Part shown: positions 46,570-56,544 of the stretch, in pieces
Layout: every line of letters starts with the position of its first letter
How positions within the stretch are numbered: the stretch's first letter is position 1
Origin: an uncultured Fusobacteriaceae bacterium
GTDB lineage: Bacteria > Fusobacteriota > Fusobacteriia > Fusobacteriales > Fusobacteriaceae
Length of the DNA stretch: 64,000 bases
Reading direction: 5' to 3'
Assembly: GCA_947038515.1 (NCBI GenBank)
Contig: CAMQWJ010000004.1
Location: 1 to 64,000, forward strand
Program-made: the position numbers and the translations under genes
The notes under the pieces: generated by a model
Database searches by the model: none
What the model saw: only the letters and a program-made list of their open reading frames with translations
What the model was told of the DNA's origin: nothing

Positions 46570-47667
46570 ATGATTGGAATAGGAATCGTGGGGTTACCCA
46601 ACGTTGGTAAATCAACGCTATTTAATGCCATAACAAAAGCTGGAGCTGCAGAAGCTGCTAATTACCCTTTTTGTACAATAGAGCCTAATGTTGGAATGGT
46701 AACAGTTCCAGATGAAAGACTGGAACCTTTAGCTAAAATAATCAACCCACAAAAAATAGTCCCTGCAACTGTTGAATTTGTAGATATTGCTGGACTAGTG
46801 AAAGGAGCTTCAAAAGGTGAAGGTCTTGGAAATAAATTTTTATCTAATATACGTGGTACTGCTGCTATTTGCCATGTTGTTAGATGTTTTGAAGATGACA
46901 ATGTTATTCATGTCTCTGGAGGAATTGATCCTATTGCTGATATTGAAGTTATTAATGGTGAATTAATTTTAGCAGATATGGATACTATTGAAAAAGCTAT
47001 TGATAAACATTCTAAATTAGCTAAAAATAAAAATAAAGAATCTGCTGAGCTTATGCCTATTTTAACAAAGTGTCAAACTCATCTTGAGGGTATCCAAATG
47101 TTAAAAACTCTTTCTTTAACAAAAGAAGAAAATGATCTTATTAAAATGTATCAGTTTCTAACAATAAAGCCTATGATCTTCGCTGCCAATGTTGCAGAGG
47201 ATGATTTAGTTACTGGAAATCATTTTGTTGAAATGGTTACTAATTATGCTAATCAATTAGGGTCTGAAGTTGTTATTGTTTCTGCTAAAGTTGAGGCTGA
47301 ACTTCAAGAGATGGATGATGAAGAAAGTAAAAAAGAGTTTTTAGAAGCCCTTGGGGTTGAAGAAGCTGGTCTAAATCGTCTAGTAAGAGCTGGTTATAAA
47401 TTATTGGGATTACAAACATATTTCACTGCTGGAGTCAAAGAGATCAGAGCTTGGACTATTAAAATTGGTGCTACAGCTCCTAAAGCTGCTGGTGAAATTC
47501 ATACAGATTTTGAAAAAGGTTTTATTAGAGCTAAAGTTGTACATTTTGATGAATTTATTAAAAATTCTGGTTGGAAAGGTTCCCAAGAAGTTGGAGCTTT
47601 AAAGCTTGAAGGAAAAGAATATATTGTACAAGATGGGGATTTAATGGAATTCTTATTTAATGTTTAG
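46570..47667 (+). CDS. ychF: Ribosome-binding ATPase YchF
   Basis: An Obg-family protein that prefers ATP and binds ribosomes. It has the P-loop [15 protein letters not shown], the switch/G3 region [21 protein letters not shown], the NxxE-type G4 (AANVAEDD) instead of NKxD, and a C-terminal TGS-like domain ([26 protein letters not shown]). It has 365 residues. It is monocistronic between terminators. Confidence 0.96.
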   Translation: MIGIGIVGLPNVGKSTLFNAITKAGAAEAANYPFCTIEPNVGMVTVPDERLEPLAKIINPQKIVPATVEFVDIAGLVKGASKGEGLGNKFLSNIRGTAAICHVVRCFEDDNVIHVSGGIDPIADIEVINGELILADMDTIEKAIDKHSKLAKNKNKESAELMPILTKCQTHLEGIQMLKTLSLTKEENDLIKMYQFLTIKPMIFAANVAEDDLVTGNHFVEMVTNYANQLGSEVVIVSAKVEAELQEMDDEESKKEFLEALGVEEAGLNRLVRAGYKLLGLQTYFTAGVKEIRAWTIKIGATAPKAAGEIHTDFEKGFIRAKVVHFDEFIKNSGWKGSQEVGALKLEGKEYIVQDGDLMEFLFNV

Positions 47668-47690
47668 AATTAATATTTTATAACTATCTA

Positions 47691-47732
47691 AAAAAAGTTC
47701 CAGTTACTCAATAAGTAATTGGAATTTTTTTT
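47691..47732 (+). terminator. ychF terminator
   Basis: TTCCAGTTACT and AGTAATTGGAA pair (one mismatch) around CAATA and are followed by eight T residues. Confidence 0.9.
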
Positions 47733-47813
47733 ACTCTTCTAACTCTAAAATATTTTTTTATGAAAAAAATTAAGAAAAATTATAAATTTAAATGATAAAA
47801 ATAGGGACTGGCA

Positions 47814-47842
47814 TTGACAATAGAAAGAAAATGTACTAATAT
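47814..47842 (+). promoter_or_regulatory. Promoter of the DUF5058-peptidase cassette
   Basis: TTGACA (47814-47819), 17 bp, TAATAT (47837-47842). It is placed for a start about 28 nt before the first gene of the cassette. Confidence 0.8.
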
Positions 47843-47876
47843 TAAAAAGTAAAACTATATATCAAAGGAGAATTCT

Positions 47877-48590
47877 ATGGAAAATTTAGGACATATGACC
47901 TATGCAAATCACTCTTTAATGTGGGCAGTATCTATTTTTGGTGTTTGTCTAGTTCTAGTACAATCAGCATTAATAATTAAAAAATCAATAAAAGCTGGAA
48001 AAGATTTAGGAATAACAAATGACGAAATGAAAAAAGGAATAAAAGCTAGTGCCATTGCAAGTATTGGCCCTGCAATGGGAGTTGTAGGTAGTCTACTTGC
48101 CTTAATGGTAACTATGGGATCAGCAGTTTCTCTTGTTAGACTAAGTCTTATTGGAGGATCTAATTATGAAGCAATGGCTGCTAATTTTGGTGCTAAAGCA
48201 TTAGGGGCAGAATTAGAAAGAAATATGTTACCTGTAGTCTTTACAAATGCATTGTGGACAATGGCTTTAGGACTCTTGGGAGCTCTTATCTTTGTTTTTT
48301 TCTTTGCTCATAAAATGGATAAAGTAAATGGACTTTTAACAAATGGAAGAAAGGCTTTACTTCCTGCTATAGGTCTAGGGGCTATGCTCGGTTCTTTTGC
48401 TTATTTTAATATGGATAATTTATTAAAGGTAAAAACAAGACCAGATATAACTATCTCTGCTGTAGGTGGAGCTATTTTAATGCTTATCTGTATAACAATT
48501 GGAGAAAAAAATAAAATAGGTTGGCTAAAGGAATGGAGTTTGACAATTGCTATGTTTGGTGGAGCACTACTTGGAACTATTTTAAAATAA
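47877..48590 (+). CDS. DUF5058-type membrane protein, putative transporter subunit
   Basis: The 237-residue protein has about five to six hydrophobic segments with a lysine-rich loop (KKSIKAGKDLGITNDEMKKG) and the motif ASIGPAMGVVGSLLAL. It resembles DUF5058 proteins of Firmicutes and Fusobacteria, whose function is not established. It shares the S-(I/L)-G-P-A-(M/L) motif with the next protein, suggesting two related halves of one complex. With the downstream peptidase, import of peptides or an amino-acid conjugate is a plausible inference. Confidence 0.75.
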   Translation: MENLGHMTYANHSLMWAVSIFGVCLVLVQSALIIKKSIKAGKDLGITNDEMKKGIKASAIASIGPAMGVVGSLLALMVTMGSAVSLVRLSLIGGSNYEAMAANFGAKALGAELERNMLPVVFTNALWTMALGLLGALIFVFFFAHKMDKVNGLLTNGRKALLPAIGLGAMLGSFAYFNMDNLLKVKTRPDITISAVGGAILMLICITIGEKNKIGWLKEWSLTIAMFGGALLGTILK

Positions 48591-48617
48591 TATCAAATTA
48601 AAAAACTGGAGGACAAA

Positions 48618-49283
48618 ATGAATATTTATAATAAATACATTGATGAAGTAACAGTTATTGGAAGAACAACAATATTATTGGGAGTAGTTGCATCTCTCGG
48701 TCCTGCCCTTCTAATGACTTTCTACTTTGGTTTTAACCCTGGGATAGTAGCAATTTCTGCAGGAGCCATCTCTCAAATATCAGTTTCTGGAGCATTTTGG
48801 TTTGCGGAACCTATAAGTTACTATCCAATAGTTGGAAGAGCAGGATTATACATGGGGTTTCTATCAGGTAATCTTGTCAACATGAGAATCCCTGCAGCTA
48901 TATCAGCACAAGAGGGGTCTGGATACACTTCTGGTACAGATAAAGGGTCCATAATGGGGACCATAGGAATAGGAGTCTCTATTTGGATTGGAGCTATCTT
49001 TTTGATTCTATCAATAATTGCAGGTGAAGCAATTTTATCAGCTTTTCCTCCATCTTTTTTGACTCTATTGGATCTTATTATTCCAGCTTTATTTGGTGGT
49101 ATTTTTATGCAGTTTGGAATTAAGTCTCCTAAAACAGCTATATTTGCCTTAACTGTCTCTCTTATAATGATCAAAATTGTTAATCTTATTCCTCATAAAC
49201 CAACTTTTTTAATAATTATAGTATCAGTTTTTTCTACAATATATTTCGCTAAATATTTAATGAGTAAAAAAATAATTAAATAG
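48618..49283 (+). CDS. Partner membrane protein of the DUF5058 cassette
   Basis: The 221-residue protein has about six predicted membrane segments, with VASLGPALLMTFYFGFNPG near the start and NLVNMRIPAAISAQEGSGYT between segments. I do not recognise a named family. It begins 27 nt after the DUF5058-type gene and ends 8 nt before the peptidase gene, each with a strong GGAGG site, so the three are clearly one operon. Confidence 0.72.
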   Translation: MNIYNKYIDEVTVIGRTTILLGVVASLGPALLMTFYFGFNPGIVAISAGAISQISVSGAFWFAEPISYYPIVGRAGLYMGFLSGNLVNMRIPAAISAQEGSGYTSGTDKGSIMGTIGIGVSIWIGAIFLILSIIAGEAILSAFPPSFLTLLDLIIPALFGGIFMQFGIKSPKTAIFALTVSLIMIKIVNLIPHKPTFLIIIVSVFSTIYFAKYLMSKKIIK

Positions 49284-49291
49284 GAGGAAAA

Positions 49292-50410
49292 ATGATAAAT
49301 AAAAAACGAGTTCTTGATAATTTTTTAGAAATGGTAAATATTTATTCTCCATCAAAAAATGAAAAAGAATATGGTGACTACTTAATAAAAAAACTAGAAG
49401 AATTAGGACTTACTATATATTTAGATAATAATTTTCAAGATTACTCTGGAAATTGTCCTACAATCTTTGCAAAACTAAAAGGTAATTTAGAAGGTGAAGG
49501 TATCACTCTTGCAGCCCATTTAGATGTAATTGAACCAAATAAAGATGTCCAGATTATCATTGATGGGGACATCATACGAACTGATGGAAGAAGCACATTG
49601 GGAGGAGATGACAAAGCTGGTATAGCCTGTATTCTTGAAGTTATTAAAGTTATTAAAGAAAATAATATGAGTCATAAAGATATTTTTCTTATTTTAACAC
49701 CTGGTGAAGAGATAGGAATGGCTGGTGCAAAATCAATTAATTGGGAAAATGTACCAAAAGAAATGAAACCAGCTAAAAATATGATTGTGGTAGATAATGC
49801 AGGTCAAGCAGGATTAGTTGCCCACACTGCACCAAGTAAATATAATTTCAAAATAGAATTTTGTGGAAAAAAAGCACATGCTGGAATTGAACCAGAAAAA
49901 GGAATTAATAGTATTGTAATGGCTGGAAAAGTCCTTTCTAATATAGAAATAGGAAGAATTGATTCTTTTACTACTTCTAATATAGGAAAAATAGAATCTA
50001 ATTTTCCTACAAATGTGGTCCCTGATAATTGCTACTTTGAAGGTGAGATCAGAGGACACCAGGAAGAAAGAATTTTGGATATCATTGAAAACTATAAATC
50101 AGCATGTGAAAATATGAAAAAAGAAATGGGTGGAGAATATATCTTTAGTTCTTTTTGTGATTTTCCACCTTTAAAGCCAAATGATGACTTAAAATTTGCA
50201 AAAGAATTTGTACAGATATATGAATCATTGGGTATAAAAAGTGAACTTAAAACTATAGGTGGAGGATCAGATAGTAATATTTTTGCCAAAGAAGGATATA
50301 ATTCTATAATTATAGGAGTCGGAATGTATGATGTTCATACTGTAGAAGAAAATCTTCATACTTTAGAACTCTTCAAAACAATAAAAGCAGTTTTAAAATA
50401 TATTTCATAA
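49292..50410 (+). CDS. M20-family metallopeptidase (PepT-like)
   Basis: This 372-residue di-zinc peptidase has AAHLDVIEP (first metal His and Asp), STLGGDDKAGIA (bridging Asp), PGEEIGMAGAK (catalytic and metal Glu), VVDNAGQ, a dimerisation domain starting at KAHAGIEPEKG, and the last metal His in MYDVHTVEENLH. It resembles tripeptidase T and related cytosolic peptidases. Placed after two membrane proteins, it probably acts on the substrate they carry. Confidence 0.9.
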   Translation: MINKKRVLDNFLEMVNIYSPSKNEKEYGDYLIKKLEELGLTIYLDNNFQDYSGNCPTIFAKLKGNLEGEGITLAAHLDVIEPNKDVQIIIDGDIIRTDGRSTLGGDDKAGIACILEVIKVIKENNMSHKDIFLILTPGEEIGMAGAKSINWENVPKEMKPAKNMIVVDNAGQAGLVAHTAPSKYNFKIEFCGKKAHAGIEPEKGINSIVMAGKVLSNIEIGRIDSFTTSNIGKIESNFPTNVVPDNCYFEGEIRGHQEERILDIIENYKSACENMKKEMGGEYIFSSFCDFPPLKPNDDLKFAKEFVQIYESLGIKSELKTIGGGSDSNIFAKEGYNSIIIGVGMYDVHTVEENLHTLELFKTIKAVLKYIS

Positions 50411-50430
50411 ATTATATAAAATATATAAAA

Positions 50431-50500
50431 AAAAATCTCTTTTAGTTAAATAATAAAACAATACTAATGTTTTATATTCAATTAAAAGAGATTTTATTTA
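50431..50500. terminator. Bidirectional terminator between the peptidase gene and secY
   Basis: AAATCTCTTTTA and TAAAAGAGATTT, with an inner AATAAAACA/TGTTTTATA arm, form a long hairpin with A/T-rich flanks on both sides. It ends both the peptidase operon and the leftward ribosomal-protein operon. Confidence 0.82.
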
Positions 50501-50533
50501 TATAGTACTCTACTAAAATTTTTAGTAGTATTT

Positions 50534-51814
50534 TTAAATAAAGCCTTTATAATCTTTTACAACTAAGTGTGCATCTAGCTGTTGAATAGTATCAATTGCT
50601 ACTCCTACAACGATTATCATTCCAGTACCACCAAAAAATTCTGGTAATCCTAAACTTTTAAAAATTGCCATTGGAAGTACACATAACAGGGCAAGAAAAA
50701 TTGCTCCACCCCATGTTATTCTAGTTACTACACCTTCTAAATACTCTGCTGTTTCCTCTCCTGGTCTAATTCCTGGTATTGTTCCTCCACCTTGCTTAAG
50801 ATTGTCAGCAACCTTATCAGGATCAAATACAATAGCAGTATAAAAGAAAGAAAAGAATATTATTACTATAGAATATAATATCATATATCCTGGGTGACCT
50901 TGTGTAAAAATTCTAGTCAAAATTATTCTAAGTTCCATAGTTTCTGGTAATGCTGTTACAGCAAGTGAAGGTAACATCATAACCACTGATGCAAATATTA
51001 CTGGCATTACTCCAGCAGTATTTAGCTTCAATGGAATATAAGAACTTTCTCCCATTCCACTACTTCCTCCAAAACCTCTTCCAACATAGTGCACAGGCAC
51101 TTTTCTTTGACCTAATTGAAAAATTACTATCATTCCAACAACAATTATAGCAGCAACTCCTACAACAATAAATAGAGGAACAAGAAATTTATTATCCTTC
51201 ATTTGTTGCATAGTTTGAACTATATCAGCTGGAATTCTAGAAATAATATTTAAAAATATCAATAGAGATACTCCATTTCCTAAACCTTTAAGAGATATCT
51301 GCTCTCCAATCCACATTAAGAAAACTGTTCCTGCAGTCAATATTGTTATAGTTGTCAAAAAAAACATCATTCCAGGAGTCTCTACAAGTCCAGAAGATTG
51401 TAACCAAGTACAAACCCCTATTCCTTGCACTATAGCTATTGCTATAGTGAGATATCTAGTCCACTGAGTGATCTTATTTCTAGATCCTTCACCTTCTTTT
51501 CTCATCTCTTCTAACTTTGGAATTATGCTCCCTAACAAGCTAAATACAATTGATGCATTGATATATGGCACTATTCCTAATGCGAAAATAGAAACTCTTC
51601 CGAATGCACCACCAGAGAACATATTAATAAGACCTAATATGTCACTCTGTTGAGTCATTACGGCAAGTCTATCAATGTCAACGCCTGGAGCTGGAATTTG
51701 AGTTCCAACTCTTGCGACTAAAAACATCAATAAAGTAAATATTATTCTCTCTCTTAATTCAGGAATTTTGAATACACTCTTAAACTTCGACATACCCGTT
51801 TCCATTAAAGACAA
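50534..51814 (-). CDS. secY: Protein translocase subunit SecY
   Basis: The 426-residue channel protein has ten membrane segments and the signature segments VGTQIPAPGVD, GIVPYINASIVFSLL and VHYVGRGFGG. The start is TTG at 51814, eight bases after AGGAGG; a later ATG is too distant. It ends the S10-spc operon here: no adk, map, infA or rpmJ follows. Confidence 0.96.
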   Translation of the reverse strand: MSLMETGMSKFKSVFKIPELRERIIFTLLMFLVARVGTQIPAPGVDIDRLAVMTQQSDILGLINMFSGGAFGRVSIFALGIVPYINASIVFSLLGSIIPKLEEMRKEGEGSRNKITQWTRYLTIAIAIVQGIGVCTWLQSSGLVETPGMMFFLTTITILTAGTVFLMWIGEQISLKGLGNGVSLLIFLNIISRIPADIVQTMQQMKDNKFLVPLFIVVGVAAIIVVGMIVIFQLGQRKVPVHYVGRGFGGSSGMGESSYIPLKLNTAGVMPVIFASVVMMLPSLAVTALPETMELRIILTRIFTQGHPGYMILYSIVIIFFSFFYTAIVFDPDKVADNLKQGGGTIPGIRPGEETAEYLEGVVTRITWGGAIFLALLCVLPMAIFKSLGLPEFFGGTGMIIVVGVAIDTIQQLDAHLVVKDYKGFI

Positions 51815-51851
51815 AATTCGTTCCTCCTATCTTATAGAGATTAAATTAATA

Positions 51852-52331
51852 TTATTTATTATTTCCAGCTATATCAGCAAAAGTTTTAACTTCGATAATT
51901 TCTACTGTTCCACCTTTTGATTCTACAGCAGCTTTAGCAGCAGTAGAAACTTTATGAGCTTGAACAGATATTTTTTTATCAAGTGTTCCATTAGCTAATA
52001 TTTTTATTCCATCAAGTAATTTTTTAACAAATCCAGCGGCCATAAGTAACTCTGGAGTTACTACTGTTCCATCTTCAAATCTGTTTAAAATATCAAGATT
52101 AACTATTGCATATTCTTTTTTGAATCTTGCATTAGAGAAACCTCTTTTTGGAACTCTTCTGTATAGAGGCATTTGTCCACCTTCAAAATATGGTTTCACT
52201 CCTCCACCAGATCTAGAATTTTGTCCATTACTTCCTTTTCCAGAAGTTTTCCCTAATCCAGAAGACTCTCCTCTTCCAACTCTTTTTCTGTTCTTCTTAG
52301 GAACAGAAGGTTGTAATTCATTTAGTCTCAT
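51852..52331 (-). CDS. rplO: 50S ribosomal protein L15
   Basis: The 159-residue protein opens with [21 protein letters not shown] and has the glycine/arginine-rich [16 protein letters not shown] segment that threads into the 50S subunit, then [17 protein letters not shown]. It lies between rpmD and secY as in most bacteria. Confidence 0.97.
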   Translation of the reverse strand: MRLNELQPSVPKKNRKRVGRGESSGLGKTSGKGSNGQNSRSGGGVKPYFEGGQMPLYRRVPKRGFSNARFKKEYAIVNLDILNRFEDGTVVTPELLMAAGFVKKLLDGIKILANGTLDKKISVQAHKVSTAAKAAVESKGGTVEIIEVKTFADIAGNNK

Positions 52332-52334
52332 TGA

Positions 52335-52517
52335 TTATTGCACCTCCTCTACCTTTAGTAAGTAAGACACTAGAGCAATTTTTCCTTTTAATTCAGGAGT
52401 TATAGTATGCTCTACTACATCGTTCATCTTTCTAATCCCAAGAGATTTAACAGTTGCGATGTGGTTAGGTTTTCTACCAATTATGCTTTTTACAAGCTCA
52501 ATTCTAACCTTTGACAT
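52335..52517 (-). CDS. rpmD: 50S ribosomal protein L30
   Basis: The 60-residue protein starts [19 protein letters not shown] and has [12 protein letters not shown]. The ATG at 52517 is correctly spaced from AGGAGG; the ATG two codons upstream is too close. It lies 3 nt before the L15 gene. Confidence 0.96.
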   Translation of the reverse strand: MSKVRIELVKSIIGRKPNHIATVKSLGIRKMNDVVEHTITPELKGKIALVSYLLKVEEVQ

Positions 52518-52530
52518 ATACATTTACCTC

Positions 52531-53034
52531 CTAGCTTAAAATTTCTTTAATTTCTTTTCCTCTTAATGCAGCAACTTCTTGTGCATTTCTAAGAGTTTTA
52601 AGACCATCAATTGTAGCTCTTGCAACATTATGCTTATTTCTAGATCCTTTGATCTTTGTAAGAATATTGTGAACTCCAACTAACTCCAATATTTCTCTTG
52701 CAGCAGAACCAGCAATTACACCCGTTCCTTCATAAGCTGGTGCCATCCATACAGATGTCGCTCCAGATTTTCCAATTATTTCATGTGGTATTGTTGTCCC
52801 TTTTAGAGATACTTCTACCATGTTCTTTTTTGCAGCAGCGATAGCTTTTTTTATCGCATTAGGAACACCGTTGGCTTTTCCTAATCCTAAACCTATCTTA
52901 CCTTTTCCATCTCCAACAGCAGCTAAAACAGAGAACGAAATTGTTCTTCCACCTTTAGTTGTCTTAGAAACTCTAGATATTTTTACTAATTTTTCTTGAA
53001 ACTGGTTATCATCTTTATTCACAAACTTTGACAA
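52531..53034 (-). CDS. rpsE: 30S ribosomal protein S5
   Basis: The 167-residue protein has the double-stranded-RNA-binding-like N domain (EKLVKISRVSKTTKGGRTISF) and the GKIGLGLGKANGVPNAI loop, where decoding accuracy mutations occur in other species. The start is TTG at 53034, seven bases after GAGGAGG. Confidence 0.97.
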   Translation of the reverse strand: MSKFVNKDDNQFQEKLVKISRVSKTTKGGRTISFSVLAAVGDGKGKIGLGLGKANGVPNAIKKAIAAAKKNMVEVSLKGTTIPHEIIGKSGATSVWMAPAYEGTGVIAGSAAREILELVGVHNILTKIKGSRNKHNVARATIDGLKTLRNAQEVAALRGKEIKEILS

Positions 53035-53060
53035 GTTAAATCCTCCTCTTTAACAAGAAT

Positions 53061-53429
53061 TTAGAACTTAAGTCCTGCTTCTCTAGCTGAATCAGCTAAA
53101 GCAGCTATTCTTCCTGTATATTTATTTCCAGATCTGTCAAACACAACAGATGCTATATTCTTAGCAACTGCTCTTTCAGCGATTGCTTTTCCTATTAACT
53201 TGGCAGTAACTATGTTTCCACCATTTTCTACATTCCCTTTTAACTCTTTATCGATACTTGACGCTGATACTAAAGTAACAGCATTTACATCATCGATTAA
53301 TTGAGCAAAGATATTGTTGTTTGATTTATATACAGAAAGCCTTGGTCTTTCAGCGGTTCCAGAAATTTTTCTTCTGATCGCTTTTTGCTTAGCTTTTCTT
53401 ACTGCCTGTCTATCTACCTTCTTAAACAA
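53061..53429 (-). CDS. rplR: 50S ribosomal protein L18
   Basis: The 122-residue 5S-rRNA-binding protein has RPRLSVYKSNNNIFAQLIDD and ends with FDRSGNKYTGRIAALADSAREAGLKF. The start is TTG at 53429 behind AAAGGAGG. Confidence 0.96.
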   Translation of the reverse strand: MFKKVDRQAVRKAKQKAIRRKISGTAERPRLSVYKSNNNIFAQLIDDVNAVTLVSASSIDKELKGNVENGGNIVTAKLIGKAIAERAVAKNIASVVFDRSGNKYTGRIAALADSAREAGLKF

Positions 53430-53458
53430 CTTTCCTTACCTCCTTTGGTTAACATACC

Positions 53459-53992
53459 TTAAGATTTTTTACCTTCTTTTCTTCTAACAACCTCGTCAGA
53501 ATACTTAACTCCTTTTCCTTTGTATGGTTCAGGCTCACGCTTTGATCTAACATCAGCAGCAACTTGACCTACAACATCTTTCTCGATTCCCTCGATATGG
53601 ATAGTAGTATTCTTTTCTACAGTCATTTTTATTCCAGATACCGCATTTATAATAACAGGATGAGAATAACCTAAAGCCATATCTAATCCATTATTTTTTT
53701 CTGCTGCTCTGTACCCAACTCCAACAAGGTTTAAAGTTTTCTTAAATCCTTCAGAAACTCCTATTACCATGTTATTGATTAATGCTCTTGTTGTTCCATG
53801 AATAGCTCTTACAGTCGGAAGATCGTTAGGTCTCTCAACTACTAATTCATTATTCTCTAACTTTATAGTTAACTCTTTTGAGAAAACTTTAGTTAAAGTA
53901 CCCTTTGGTCCTTTTACAGTAACTTCATTTCCATTAACTGTAATTTCTACACCAGCAGGCACAAGTATAGGTTTCTTTCCTACTCTTGACAT
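53459..53992 (-). CDS. rplF: 50S ribosomal protein L6
   Basis: The 177-residue protein starts [17 protein letters not shown] and ends with the family signature [24 protein letters not shown]. The ATG at 53992 is chosen; the upstream GTG is part of the ribosome-binding site AGGAGGTG. Confidence 0.97.
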   Translation of the reverse strand: MSRVGKKPILVPAGVEITVNGNEVTVKGPKGTLTKVFSKELTIKLENNELVVERPNDLPTVRAIHGTTRALINNMVIGVSEGFKKTLNLVGVGYRAAEKNNGLDMALGYSHPVIINAVSGIKMTVEKNTTIHIEGIEKDVVGQVAADVRSKREPEPYKGKGVKYSDEVVRRKEGKKS

Positions 53993-54014
53993 TAATGACA
54001 CCTCCTAGTTTTAA

Positions 54015-54410
54015 TTACCAAACAAATGCTATAATTTCTCCACCTATATTCTCTCTTCTAGCTACTTTATCAGTAACAATACCTTTAGAAGTAGAAACTA
54101 TAGCTATTCCTAATCCAGATAGCACTCTTGGCATATCTTCTACAGATGAATAAACTCTTCTTCCAGGAGTAGAGATACTTTTAATACCTTTTATTACTCT
54201 CTCTTTTCCTGAATACTTTAAGTATATTCTTATATTTTTCTTATTACCATCAATTATAGATTTGAAGTTAGATATATATCCTTCTTCTTTTAGTATTTCT
54301 GCTATCTTCTCTTTTAAATTAGAATGTGGCATATCTACTTTTTCATGCATTACTGCATTAGCGTTTCTGATTCTTGTTAACATATCAGCAATTGGATCTG
54401 TTAAAAACAT
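54015..54410 (-). CDS. rpsH: 30S ribosomal protein S8
   Basis: The 131-residue protein starts [18 protein letters not shown] and carries the rRNA-contact signature [16 protein letters not shown]. In E. coli S8 also represses the spc operon; no such site was identified here. Confidence 0.97.
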   Translation of the reverse strand: MFLTDPIADMLTRIRNANAVMHEKVDMPHSNLKEKIAEILKEEGYISNFKSIIDGNKKNIRIYLKYSGKERVIKGIKSISTPGRRVYSSVEDMPRVLSGLGIAIVSTSKGIVTDKVARRENIGGEIIAFVW

Positions 54411-54433
54411 TATGAAATCCTCCTTCTTTTAGA

Positions 54434-54721
54434 TTACCAAGATGACTTTTTAACACCAGGTATAAGTCCTGCACCTGCTAATTGTCTAAATTTAACTCTT
54501 GAGATTCCAAACTCTCTCATGAATCCTCTTGGTCTTCCGTCTAGTTCACATCTATTTTTCTGTCTAGATGGAGATGAATTTTTTGGAAGTTTGTTCAATT
54601 CGAACATAGCGTCCATATCTCCATTAGCAACTCTTATTTTTAATTCGCTTCTCTTTACTGCGAATTTTTCACAAAGTGCATCTCTTTTTACATCTCTAGC
54701 AATCATTGATTTTTTTGCCAT
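54434..54721 (-). CDS. rpsN: 30S ribosomal protein S14 (long, zinc-independent form)
   Basis: The 95-residue protein is the longer form without the CxxC pairs, with [20 protein letters not shown] and [21 protein letters not shown]. It has only single cysteines, so it does not bind zinc, unlike the short S14 of many Firmicutes. Confidence 0.96.
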   Translation of the reverse strand: MAKKSMIARDVKRDALCEKFAVKRSELKIRVANGDMDAMFELNKLPKNSSPSRQKNRCELDGRPRGFMREFGISRVKFRQLAGAGLIPGVKKSSW

Positions 54722-54743
54722 TTATTAACTACCCTCCTCACTA

Positions 54744-55298
54744 TTACTTTTTGAAAGGCATTCCAAATGCCTTAAGTAAAGCTCTTCCTTCTTCATCAGT
54801 TTTAGCAGAAGAAACTATAGTTATAGACATTCCAAACATTTTATCAACTTTATCAATTTCAATTTCAGGAAAAACTAATTGATCTCTTAATCCTAGAGAA
54901 TAGTTTCCTCTTCCATCAAATGCATTTGCCGATATACCTTCAAAATCTCTAACCCTTGGAAGAACAACATTCACTAATTTATCTAAGAAATCATACATTC
55001 TTTCTTTTCTTAGAGTAACTTTAGCTCCAATTGGCATTCCTTCTCTTAATTTAAATCCAGCTTCAGATTTTTTAGCTTTTTTAATTACTGGTTTTTGTCC
55101 TGCAATAATCATTAAATCATTTGCAGCAGTATCGATTATTTTAGCATTTTGAGTTGCTTCTCCAACTCCCATGTTTAAAATTATCTTTTCTAACTTTGGA
55201 CATTGCATTATGTTCTTTACATTTAACTCTTTCGTTAATGTAGGAACTACACTGTCATTATACAGCTTGTGATATCTAGAAACGTATTTATTAGACAC
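54744..55298 (-). CDS. rplE: 50S ribosomal protein L5
   Basis: The 184-residue 5S-rRNA-binding protein has the family signatures [13 protein letters not shown] and [14 protein letters not shown]. The start is GTG at 55298 behind AAAGGAGG. Confidence 0.97.
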   Translation of the reverse strand: MSNKYVSRYHKLYNDSVVPTLTKELNVKNIMQCPKLEKIILNMGVGEATQNAKIIDTAANDLMIIAGQKPVIKKAKKSEAGFKLREGMPIGAKVTLRKERMYDFLDKLVNVVLPRVRDFEGISANAFDGRGNYSLGLRDQLVFPEIEIDKVDKMFGMSITIVSSAKTDEEGRALLKAFGMPFKK

Positions 55299-55316
55299 TT
55301 ACGTTTTCCTCCTTTC

Positions 55317-55658
55317 TTATAAAGATTCTCCTGATACTTTAGAGTATCTTACTTTTTTACCATCTACAATTTTGTAGCCAACTCTTGTTGGTTTTCCTGC
55401 TTTTTCATCAAACAACATTACTTTTGAAGAAAATATTGCAGCTGGCTTAGTAAGAATTCCTCCTTGTGGGTTTGTAGCACTAGGTTTCATGTGCTTAGTT
55501 ACTTCGTTTATCCCCTCAACTATAATTTTTCCTTTATTAGGAAACACTTTTACAATTTTCCCAGTTTTTCCTTTGTCTTTTCCAGATATTACGTAAACTG
55601 TATCACCAGTTTTAACATGTAATGAATCTGGGACAAATTTAATTTTAGGTTTAGCCAT
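55317..55658 (-). CDS. rplX: 50S ribosomal protein L24
   Basis: The 113-residue protein has the KOW motif in [20 protein letters not shown] and the typical [14 protein letters not shown] stretch. It is an assembly-initiating 23S-binding protein and lies between L14 and L5 as usual. Confidence 0.97.
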   Translation of the reverse strand: MAKPKIKFVPDSLHVKTGDTVYVISGKDKGKTGKIVKVFPNKGKIIVEGINEVTKHMKPSATNPQGGILTKPAAIFSSKVMLFDEKAGKPTRVGYKIVDGKKVRYSKVSGESL

Positions 55659-55680
55659 TAAATATTCAGCCTCCTCTTTA

Positions 55681-56049
55681 TTATATTACTTCTGGAGCAA
55701 GAGATACGATCTTCATAAAATCTTTTGCTCTAAGTTCTCTAGCTACAGGGCCAAATATTCTTGTTGCTTTTGGCTCATTATTGTTATTCAATATTACAGC
55801 TGCATTATCATCAAACTTGATATAAGAACCATCATCTCTTCTTAGTTCTTTTCTTGTTCTTACTATAACAGCTTTTACAACGTCACCTTTTTTAACATTA
55901 CCTGCAGGAATTGCTTCCTTAACAGATGCTACAACGATGTCACCAATTCTTCCGAATCTTCTTCTCGATCCTCCAAGAACTCTTATTACCATAAGTTTTT
56001 TAGCTCCAGAGTTATCAGCAACATTAAGGACAGTTTGTTGTTGTACCAT
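55681..56049 (-). CDS. rplN: 50S ribosomal protein L14
   Basis: The 122-residue protein starts [21 protein letters not shown] and has [14 protein letters not shown] and [11 protein letters not shown]. This is the most conserved part of the spc section and has normal length. Confidence 0.98.
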   Translation of the reverse strand: MVQQQTVLNVADNSGAKKLMVIRVLGGSRRRFGRIGDIVVASVKEAIPAGNVKKGDVVKAVIVRTRKELRRDDGSYIKFDDNAAVILNNNNEPKATRIFGPVARELRAKDFMKIVSLAPEVI

Positions 56050-56081
56050 TAAAATATCCTCCTCTCAAAATCAATTGAAAA

Positions 56082-56333
56082 TTACTTAGATTTCTCTAAT
56101 ACCTCTACTAGTCTCCAATTTTTATCTTTCGATAATGGTCTAGTTTCCATAATTCTAACTTTATCACCCATTCCAGCAACATTATTTTCATCATGTGCTT
56201 TGAATTTTGTAGTTTTCTTAACTCTTTTTTTATACATTGGGTGTAATACCATTGTTTCAAATGCAACAACTATTGTTTTTTGCATTTTGTTTGAAACAAC
56301 TATTCCTTCTCTTACTTTTCTTTCGTTTCTCAA
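56082..56333 (-). CDS. rpsQ: 30S ribosomal protein S17
   Basis: The 83-residue OB-fold protein has [19 protein letters not shown] and [19 protein letters not shown]. The start is TTG at 56333 behind GAGGAGG. Confidence 0.97.
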   Translation of the reverse strand: MRNERKVREGIVVSNKMQKTIVVAFETMVLHPMYKKRVKKTTKFKAHDENNVAGMGDKVRIMETRPLSKDKNWRLVEVLEKSK

Positions 56334-56361
56334 GCCTCTAACCTCCTCTTTCTAATTGAGA

Positions 56362-56544
56362 TTATCTTTCATTTAGAATTGTATTAATTCTAGCTATCTC
56401 TCTTCTAACCTCTCTAATCTTAGCTGTGTTAGTCAATTGACCTAATGAAAGTTGGAACTTTAAATTAAATAATTCTTCTTTAAGTCCTTTACATTTAACA
56501 ACTAGATCTTCACTTGATTTTTCTCTTATCTCACTAGCTCTCAT
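56362..56544 (-). CDS. rpmC: 50S ribosomal protein L29
   Basis: The 60-residue coiled-hairpin protein starts [19 protein letters not shown] and has [19 protein letters not shown]. Its ATG overlaps the stop of the L16 gene by one base, so translation is coupled. Confidence 0.96.
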   Translation of the reverse strand: MRASEIREKSSEDLVVKCKGLKEELFNLKFQLSLGQLTNTAKIREVRREIARINTILNER

